Positions 23,290-31,800 of a DNA stretch of 64,000 nucleotides are shown in pieces. The DNA is from Serripes groenlandicus (Eukaryota; Mollusca; Bivalvia; Cardiida; Cardiidae): contig JASEVX010000008.1 of assembly GCA_031761405.1 (NCBI GenBank), forward strand, positions 73,212,852-73,276,851, in the 5' to 3' direction. The notes beneath the pieces were generated by a model, which was not told where the DNA came from, made no database searches, and was given only the letters and a program-made list of their open reading frames with translations. Position 1 is the first letter of the stretch. Each line of letters opens with the position of its first letter. The translations under genes were made by a program, and so were the position numbers.

Positions 23290-23475
23290 ACAGTCTGTAA
23301 TATTTTTGAGAGATATTATCTCCTAATTAGGAGATACTAAGTCATAATTAGGAGATACTAACTCCTAATTAGGAGATACTAACTCCTAATTAGAAGATAC
23401 TAAGTCCTAATTAGGAGATACTATGTCATAATTAGGAGATACTATCTCATAATTAGGAGATAGTATCTCCTAATT
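23290..23475 (+). repeat. 21-bp palindromic tandem repeat, left arm
   Basis: Copies of 'tcctaattaggagatactaa' follow one another. Each unit holds the palindrome 'tcctaattagga', with variants 'tcataattagga'. Confidence 0.9.
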
Positions 23476-23728
23476 CATCCTCGGTACTCAAGGCTATTTA
23501 TAAAACATTTGATACCCTGGGCAAATTGGCTAGCGAAACTTCGTAAAGCATGCACCACGATTTCCTCCGTTACTACACTATAATTTTATAATATCGCATG
23601 AAGTTTGTGTCATGCGGCCAATCAAGCGGCTGCATTTCACCTCATAAATTATTCATGAGTACGAGATTTTTACAGCCAATTTGCCCAGGGTATCATATAT
23701 GTTATGAATAGCCTGGGTACAGAGGATG
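23476..23728. mobile_element. 253-bp TIR element within the palindromic array
   Basis: About 55 bp at each end are inverted copies. On the left are 'catcctcggtactcaaggct' and 'gataccctgggcaaattggc'. On the right are 'gccaatttgcccagggtatc' and 'agcctgggtacagaggatg'. It is non-coding with a loop of about 140 bp. Confidence 0.85.
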
Positions 23729-23984
23729 CTCCTAATTAGGACTTAGTAGATAGTGAATTAGCCCTGAACCAAGGTGAAACTCACTTTGCATTGTAAAATG
23801 GAAGATACTATGCGCACATACTTCCAATTGGGGCTTGGATATTATGCCTTTTCGTCTTGAAGTGTGCGTATGACGTTCTCCAGGATGCCACGATGTTCCA
23901 GGAAACTTACGAAACTAGCTTCCGAATTCGCCATAAAAATGATGATAACAAAGGGGCATAACCGCACAGCCACGTTTACTATTT

Positions 23985-24135
23985 GAAAAGTATCTCCTAA
24001 TTATGACTTAATATCTCCTAATTATGAGATAGTATCTCCTAATTATGACTTAGTATCTCTTAATTAGGAGATAGTATCTCCTAATTATGACTTAGTATCT
24101 CCTAATTATGACATAGTATCTCCTAATTTAGAAAG
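23985..24135 (-). repeat. 21-bp palindromic tandem repeat, right arm
   Basis: 'atctcctaattatgacttag' and 'gatagtatctcctaatta' units are the reverse complement of the left arm. About 255 bp of other sequence (23730-23984) separate it from the TIR element. Confidence 0.9.
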
Positions 24136-24323
24136 CGTCTATATGAGGGAAAGGGTTAAGCTATAATTTTATAATTGAGACCAATATATCATATTATACA
24201 AATAATGATTAAATTTTTATTTTAAAATCTGATCATCTATGAAATATATATATTTTTTCAGTAATCTTATTTATTTTGGTTGTTTTCCAGAGCTATGCAT
24301 TCATATGTTTTTTCAGTTTACAG

Positions 24324-24862
24324 GTATAAATGATTGTACTTGGAAGAATTGTGGTATCAAAGATAGTCAATTTCAAAAGTTTTACACAAAGAGGTCAATT
24401 TCCAAAGAATTTCAGAGTAAGTATTTTAGCCAAAAGATCTTGACCTTTTTCAACATTCAAACAAACCTGCAGAAGAAAACCTTGTGAACATGTTGGCAAA
24501 AATATGGAAAATGTTTTTAAATGAAAGAATTGAGATGAAAACATTTTTATAGCAAAAATACAATTGAACATAACATAACAACCCATTTCTTTTACCGCAA
24601 TGTTTTCAAAAGTCAACTGTTTCAGATGCATAAAAAAACATGTGTATGCGGAAAAGGGTTGATTGTGAAATGCTTGAAATTCTACTGTTGCTTATTTTTG
24701 CAAGTGAAAGACCAGTGGTCCAAGCATACACAGGACTTTAGACAGAAGACGATTCCCAACAGGCGGGAATTTGACACGCCCAATGATTCCAGGTCCCGGG
24801 AAATGGAAATTGGCCACATTTTACATCCCGGTACCCGGAGTACACAAAGCATCTCCCATTGA
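24324..24862 (+). CDS. Weak two-exon candidate, unknown protein
   Basis: An acceptor (agtttacag) at 24323 opens a 93-bp segment ending at a donor (CAGA|GTAAGT, 24416). The peptide includes INDCTWKNCGIKDSQFQKFY. A second acceptor (tttttgcaag, 24704) continues in a compatible phase with KDQWSKHTQDFRQKTIPNRR and stops at 24862. The phases agree, but a MITE relic (24430-24660) fills the would-be intron and I recognise no family. It could be a chance pairing. Confidence 0.18.
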
Positions 24863-25115
24863 TGGGATTTAGACAAAATTATTGGCTCTAGGGTGGGGAA
24901 TTAGACCCCAAAAAGGAAAACTTGTCTAATTCCCCTGGGTATGCCCGCCGCCCTGCCCTCCTGGGGCAAAATATTGATAGGTGCAAAACTTTGTGGCAAA
25001 AGGAGAAATTACTCATAATTAGTGATTTCTAATTTCAAGACAATGTTTTCAACTTTTATAGAAGTTGTTTAAGTCGTCTGCTGCAGATGAGTTGATTGTG
25101 GGAAAGTGGTAACAG
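24430..25115. mobile_element. Two degenerate TTAA-type MITEs
   Basis: Relics at 24430-24660 ('cctgcagaagaaaaccttg' to 'gcggaaaagggttga') and 24985-25115 ('ggcaaaaggagaaattactc' to 'tctgctgcagatgagttga'). Confidence 0.55.
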
Positions 25116-25189
25116 TTCAGGGACTATAAAACTAATGTTTTAGGCTAGTGTGTTATTCTATTGATATGGTTTATACTTGTGTTGATCAA

Positions 25190-27298
25190 TTGCACCGCCT
25201 TCATGATCTCTATGATTGACCTTTCTAACAGTGCCACCTTCATGATCTCTATGATTGACCTTTCTAACAGTGCCATCTGCATGATCTCTATGATTGACCT
25301 TTATAACAGTGCCACCTTCATGATCTCTATGATTGACCTTTCTAACAGTGCCACCTTCATGATCTCTATGATTGACCTTTCTGACAGTGCCACCTTCATG
25401 ATCTCTATGATTGACCTTTATAACAGTGCCACCTTCATGATCTCTATGATTGACCTTTCTAACAGTGCCACCTTCATGATCTCTATGATTGACCTTTCTG
25501 ACAGTGCCACCTTCATGATCTCTATGATTGACCTTTCTAACAGTGCCACCTTCATGATCTCTATGATTGACCTTTCTAACAGTGCCACCTTCATGATCTC
25601 TATGATTGACCTTTCTAACAGTGCCACCTTCATGATCTCTATGATTGACCTTTCTAACAGTGCCACCTTCATGATCTCTATGATTAACCTTTCTGACAGT
25701 GCCACCTTCATGATCTCTATTATTGACCTTTCTAACAGTGCCACCTTCATGATCTCTATGATTGACCTTTCTAACAGTGCCACCTTCATGATCTCTATGA
25801 TTGACCTTTCTAACAGTGCCACCTTCATGATCTCTATGATTGACCTTTCCAACAGTGCCACCTTCATGATCTCTATGATTGACCTTTCTAACAGTGCCAC
25901 CTGCATGATCTCTATGATTGACCTTTCTAACAGTGCCACCTTCATGATCTCTATGATTGACCTTTCTAACAGTGCCACCTTCATGATCTCTATGATTGAC
26001 CTTTCTAACAGTGCCACCTGCATGATCTCTATGATTGACCTTTCTAACAGTGCCACCTTCATGATCTCTATGATTGACCTTTCTGACAGTGCCACCTTCA
26101 TGATCTCTATGATTGACCTTTCTGACAGTGCCACCTTCATGATCTCTATGATTGACCTTTCTAACAGTGCCACCTTCATGATCTCTATGATTGACCTTTC
26201 TAACAGTGCCATCTGCATGATCTCTATGATTGACTTTTATAACAGTGCCACCTTCATGATCTCTATGATTGACCTTTCTAACAGTGCCACCTTCATGATC
26301 TCTATGATTGACCTTTCTGACAGTGCCACCTTCATGATCTCTATGATTGACCTTTCTAACAGTGCCACCTTCATGATCTCTATGATTGACCTTTCTAACA
26401 GTGCCACCTTCATGATCTCTATGATTGACCTTTCTGACAGTGCCACCTTCATGATCTCTATGATTGACCTTTCTAACAGTGCCACCTTCATGATCTCTAT
26501 GATTGACCTTTCTAACAGTGCCACCTTCATGATCTCTATGATTGACCTTTCTAACAGTGCCACCTTCATGATCTCTATGATTGACCTTTCTAACAGTGCC
26601 ACCTTCATGATCTCTATGATTGACCTTTCTAACAGTGCCACCATCATGATCTCTATGATTAACCTTTCTGACAGTGCCACCTTCATGATCTCTATTATTG
26701 ACCTTTCTAACAGTGCCACCTTCATGATCTCTATGATTGACCTTTCTAACAGTGCCACCTTCATGATCTCTATGATTGACCTTTCTAACAGTGCCACCTT
26801 CATGATCTCTATGATTGACCTTTCTAACAGTGCCACCTTCATGATCTCTATGATTGACCTTTCTAACAGTGCCACCTGCATGATCTCTATGATTGACCTT
26901 TCTAACAGTGCCACCTTCATGATCTCTATGATTGACCTTTCTAACAGTGCCACCTTCATGATCTCTATGATTGACCTTTCTAACAGTGCCACCTGCATGA
27001 TCTCTATGATTGACCTTTCTAACAGTGCCACCTTCATGATCTCTATGATTGACCTTTCTGACAGTGCCACCTTCATGATCTCTATGATTGACCTTTCTGA
27101 CAGTGCCACCTTCATGATCTCTATGATTGACCTTTCTAACAGTGCCACCTTCATGATCTCTATGATTGACCTTTCTAACAGTGCCACCTGCATGCTCTCT
27201 ATGATTGACCTTTCTGACAGTGCCACCTTCATGATCTCTATGATTGACCTTTCTAACGGTGCCACCTTCATGATCTCTATGATTGACCTCTCTGAGTG
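25190..27298 (+). repeat. 39-bp minisatellite with higher-order repeats
   Basis: About 54 head-to-tail copies of a 39-bp unit ('catgatctctatgattgacc' followed by 'tttctaacagtgccacctt'). The period is 13 codons, so frames of 724 codons stay open on both strands (FMISMIDLSNSAT units on +, KVNHRDHEGGTVR units on -). Neither has splice context, a start with a leader, or a recognised family. Marker variants recur about 24-25 units apart: 'gccatctgc' at 25272 and 26208, 'gattaacc' near 25682 and 26657. The second half is thus a copy of the first. Confidence 0.97.
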
Positions 27299-27394
27299 CA
27301 TGGCCTGCATGTGGAGTGGTCCTCCTCTCCAATGATGCATTTAGAATATGTTATCCAATGAGAGATTGTCATGGGCAGTTGAAAAACAAAAGTG

Positions 27395-27785
27395 GTTGCT
27401 AACCCTTTCCTACATGCAACAAATCTGCAGCAGACTTTGAAAACATGTTGGCAAAAATATGAAAAATATCTGTAAATGAAAGTATAATAATTAAATAAGA
27501 CTCATTGTGTCACAATATTTTAAAATTGGCTGCTGCAGAGGCGCCAAAATGCCTCTGTATGTGGGAATGGGTTAACCCTTTCCCACATACAACAAATCTG
27601 CAGCAGATGACATTGAAAACCTAGCTACAAACTTTTGAAACTCCCTTTAAATGAAGTATAATAATTGAATAGAGTTGAAAACATGATAATTTTTAGCAAT
27701 TTCTTGTTTTGTTGCCATATTTGCAAAAGGCCGTCTGCTGCAGAGGTCTCAAAAAGAGTCTGTATGGGGGAAAGGGTAAAGAATG
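27395..27785. mobile_element. Two abutting TTAA-type MITEs sharing one TTAA
   Basis: The first (27395-27575) ends 'gtgggaatgggttaa' and the second (27572-27780) begins 'ttaaccctttcccacatac'. The TTAA at 27572-27575 serves both. Both are of the 'cccacatac' subfamily and degenerate in the core. Confidence 0.75.
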
Positions 27786-27984
27786 TGTGCCATGCTATTG
27801 CCAGATCCTGTCTTGATCACATGACTTCGGCCTGCAGAAAGTTCTGGGATGGAATCTAAATATTAAAATGGTCCAATTTTCCAAGTATGGATATTACATT
27901 ATTTTAACCTCTTTTGTGTTCTAGAAATAAAGGCTTATTGAACTCAAGTTATAATGCCTAATGCCTTTAATTTATGTTCACTGT

Positions 27985-28310
27985 TTAACTCTTTCCCACT
28001 TGCAGACACATTCATTTTAAAACATTGTGGCAAAAGGAGGAATTGGTCCTCATGATCATGCAGATTTGTCATTTATTGGAAAGTGATAATGCCATACATG
28101 TGGAAATTATTCAAAACAGATAATATAGTACATCTGCAGCAGTCTACTTTGAATACAATATAAACAATTTAAATGGAAAATATTGAAATAAATGTATAAC
28201 TATTGAATAAAGTTGAAAAATTGTAGCATTCTCTTTTTGCCACATTGTTTTCATAAGTCATTCTGCTGCAGAGGCTTCAAAAAGAGTCTGTATGTTGGAA
28301 AAAGTTAAAG
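27985..28310. mobile_element. Degenerate TTAA-type MITEs
   Basis: A fragment at 27985-28090 ('actctttcccacttgcagac' to 'tggaaagtgataa') and a copy at 28125-28310 ('catctgcagcagtctacttt' to 'tatgttggaaaaagttaaa'). Confidence 0.6.
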
Positions 28311-28378
28311 CATGCAAAGTGGGTGCTTATATGATTTGTTAAAGCAGGACAATTCTTATAAGTACCAACAAACTGGAT

Positions 28379-28610
28379 TTAACCCATTCCCTCATACAAC
28401 AATTCTGCAGCAGACGACTTTTTTAACATTTTTTGTCAAAAAATAGAAAATCTCAATAATTGAATGGATAACCTATGACTCAAAGTGGAAAACATTGTGG
28501 CAAAAGGAGAAATTGATTGTTTTGAGCAATTTCTTCTTTTGTCACTATGTTTTCAAAATGCCATCTGCTGCAGAGGTGTCAGAAAGCGTCTATATGAGGG
28601 AATGGGTTAA
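28379..28610 (-). mobile_element. TTAA-type MITE
   Basis: Both TTAA ends ('ttaacccattccctcatac' and 'tatgagggaatgggttaa'), both Pst-like 'ctgcagcag/ctgctgcag' boxes and the central hairpin are present. It lies about 120 bp upstream of the hydrolase start codon. Confidence 0.85.
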
Positions 28611-28733
28611 GTAAGAACAACAGACATTGTAGGTTTTAAGTCCATTTTTCCTTATCTAATAGACTATGGCTAGGGGCAAATTTCAGCAATATTCATAGTT
28701 CTTGACCTATGCGAGTTTTTCATTTCACAGAAC

Positions 28734-28844
28734 ATGTCTGGCGGTTCAATGGTTACTTTTGATTCCAAAAATGGGAAAGGAGCTTGTGAAGGAAGTTTCC
28801 AGGGACAGGATAAAAACACAAAGAAAGGGCTCATCGTACTCCAG
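28734..28844 (+). CDS. Dienelactone hydrolase exon 1
   Basis: It encodes residues 1-37 (MSGGSMVTFDSKNGKGACEG ... GLIVLQ) and ends at CAG|GTAATA in phase 0. An acceptor-like AG at 28729-28730 lies just before AACATG. Confidence 0.88.
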
Positions 28845-31800
28845 GTAATAATACTGAGTGCTGGTGGTAAACCAACTTTAGGGCATTGTAAACACAGGGT
28901 ACTATGGGAAAACTAACTTTATGGCATTGTGACCAATGTAAACACAGGGTACTATGGGAAAACTAACTTTAGGGCATTGTGACCAATGTAAACACAGGGT
29001 ACTATTGGAAAACTAACTTTAGGGCATTGTGACCAATGTTAACACAGGGTACTATGGGAAAACTAACTTTAGGGCATTGTGACCAATATAAACACAGGGT
29101 ACTATGGGAAAACTAACTTTTGGGCATTGTGACCAATGTTAACACAGGGTACTATGGGAAAACTAACTTTAGGGCATTGTGACCAATGTAAACACAGGGT
29201 ACTATGGGAAAACTAACTATAGGGCATTGTGACCAATGTAAACAAAAGGTGCTATGGGAAAACCAATTTAAGGGCATTGTGACCAATGTAAACACAGGGT
29301 ACTATGGGAAAACTAACTTTAGGGCATTGTGACCAATATAAACACAGGGTGCTAAAGGAAAACTAACTTTACGGCATTTTGACCAATGTAAACACAGAGT
29401 ACTATGGGAAAACTAACCTTAGGGCATTGTGACCAATGTAAACATAGGGTACTATAGGAAAACTAACCTTAGGGCATTGTGACCAATGTAAACACAGGGT
29501 GCTATGGGAAAACTAACTTTAGGGAATTGTGACCAATGTAAACACAGGGTACTATGGGAAAACTAACTTTAGGGAATTGTGACCAATGTAAACACAGGGT
29601 GCTATAGGAAAACTAACTTTAGGGCATTGTGACCAATGTAAACACAGGGTGCTATAGGAAAACTAACCTTAGGGCATTGTGACCAATGTTAACACAGGGT
29701 ACTATGGGAAAACTAACTTTACGGTATTGTGACCAATGTAAACACAGGGTACTGTAGGAAAACTAACCTTAGGGCATTGTGACCAATGTAAACACAGGGT
29801 ACTATGGGAAAACTAACCTTAGGGCATTGTGACCAATGTAAACACAGGGTACTATGGGAAAACTAACTTTAGGGCATTGTGACCAATGTAAACACAGGGT
29901 GCTATAGGAAAACTAACCATAGGATATTGTGACCAATATAAACACAGGGTGCTAGGGGAAAACTAACCATAGGATATTGTGACCAATGTAAACACAGGGT
30001 GCTATAGGAAAACTTACCTTAGGGCATTGTGACCAATGTAAAAACACAGGGTGCTACAGGAAAACTATACCTAGGGCATTGTGACCAATGAAAACACAGG
30101 GTGCTATAGGAAAACTAACCATAGGATATTGTGACTAATATAAACACAGGGTGCTAGGGGAAAACTAACCATAGGATATTGCGACCAATGTAAACACAGG
30201 GTGCTATAGGAAAACTAACCTTAGGGCATTGTGACCAATGTAAACACAGGGTGCTACAGGAAAACTATACCTAGGGCATTGTGACCAATGTTAACACAGA
30301 GTGCTATAGGAAAACCATTTTTATGGCATTGTGACCAATGTAAACACAGGGTGCTATGGGAAAACTATTTTTAGGGCATTGTGACCAATGTAAACACAGG
30401 GTGCTATAGGAAAACTAACCTTAGGGCATTGAGACCAATGTAAACACAGAGTACTATGGGGAAACCAACCTAAGGGCATTGAGACCAATGTAAACACAGA
30501 GTACTATGGGAAAACCAACCTTAGGGCATTGTGACCAATGTAAACACAGAGTACTATAGGAAAACTAACTTTAGGGTCTTGTGACCAATGTAAACACAGA
30601 GTACTATGGGAAAACTAACTTTAGGGTCTTGTGACCAATGTAAACACAGAGTACTATGGGAAAACTAACCTTAGGGTCTTGTGACCAATGTAAACACAAA
30701 TTACTATGGGAAAACTAACTTTAGGGTCTTGTGACCAATGTAAACAAAGGGTGCTATGGGAAAACCAACTTTAGGGCATTGTGACCAATGTAAACACAGG
30801 GTGCTATAGGAAAACTAACCTTAGGGCATTGTGACCAATGTAAACACAGGGTGCTATAGGAAAACTAACCTTAGTGCATTGTGACCAACGTAAACACAGG
30901 GTACTATGGGAAAACCAACCTTAGGGCATTGTGACCAATGTAAACACAGAGTACTATGGGAAAATTAACTTTGGGGCATTGTGACCAATGTAAACACAGG
31001 GTACTATGGGAAAACTAACTTTAGGGTCTTGTGACCAATGTAAACAAAGGGTGCTATGGGAAAACCAACTTTAGGGCATTGTGACCAATGTAAACACAGG
31101 GTGCTATAGGAAAACTAACCTTAGTGCATTGTGACCAACGTAAACACAGGGTACTATGGGAAAACCAACCTTAGGGCATTGTGACCAATGTAAACACAGA
31201 GTACTATGGGAAAATTAACCTTGGGGCATTGTGACCAATGTAAACACAGGGTGCTATGGGAAAATTAACTTTGGGGCATTGTGACCAATGTAAACACAGG
31301 GTACTATGGGAAAACTAACTTTAGGGTCTTGTGACCAATGTAAACAAAGGGTGCTATGGGAAAACCAACTTTAGGGCATTGTGACCAATGTAAACACAGA
31401 GTACTATGGGAAAATTAACTTTGGGGCATTGGGCATTGATAGTAATCTTAGCTGCATAACCGAGGTCCAGATAGGGACTGGTGTCAGCTCTTTTCCCCAC
31501 AATATCTTACCAAACCCTCCAATGTGGGTACTTATAAAAAGTCTCTCATTGAAAGGATTCTTTGAGTACACATAACATAGGGTTAGAGGGTCAAGTAAGG
31601 ATATGGTAGATGAATTTTGTTACATCTTATATAAATATTTATGTCCTCAATTTGGAGAGGGAATAGGGGAAAACATACTTTATGGAGAGGAGAATTTGGC
31701 TTCAAAATGAAACAAAAAAGCCCACTGCAGTCAGTCATAAGAATTTTGAAGAAGCTTTTATAACATACAAATCATGTGCATATTAATCAAATAGCATAAA

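Noticed and set aside
25158..27340. 724-codon frames on both strands as a repetitive-protein gene
   Set aside because: The 39-bp period keeps several frames open automatically. There are no splice sites, no leader, and variants alter residues in every frame.
28844..28916. Extension of hydrolase exon 1 into the following frame
   Set aside because: The frame passes a good donor and enters the 50-bp array; family length and the exon 2 phase fit splicing at 28844.
25190..31437. CRISPR array
   Set aside because: Both arrays are contiguous tandem repeats with no unique spacers, and the context is eukaryotic.
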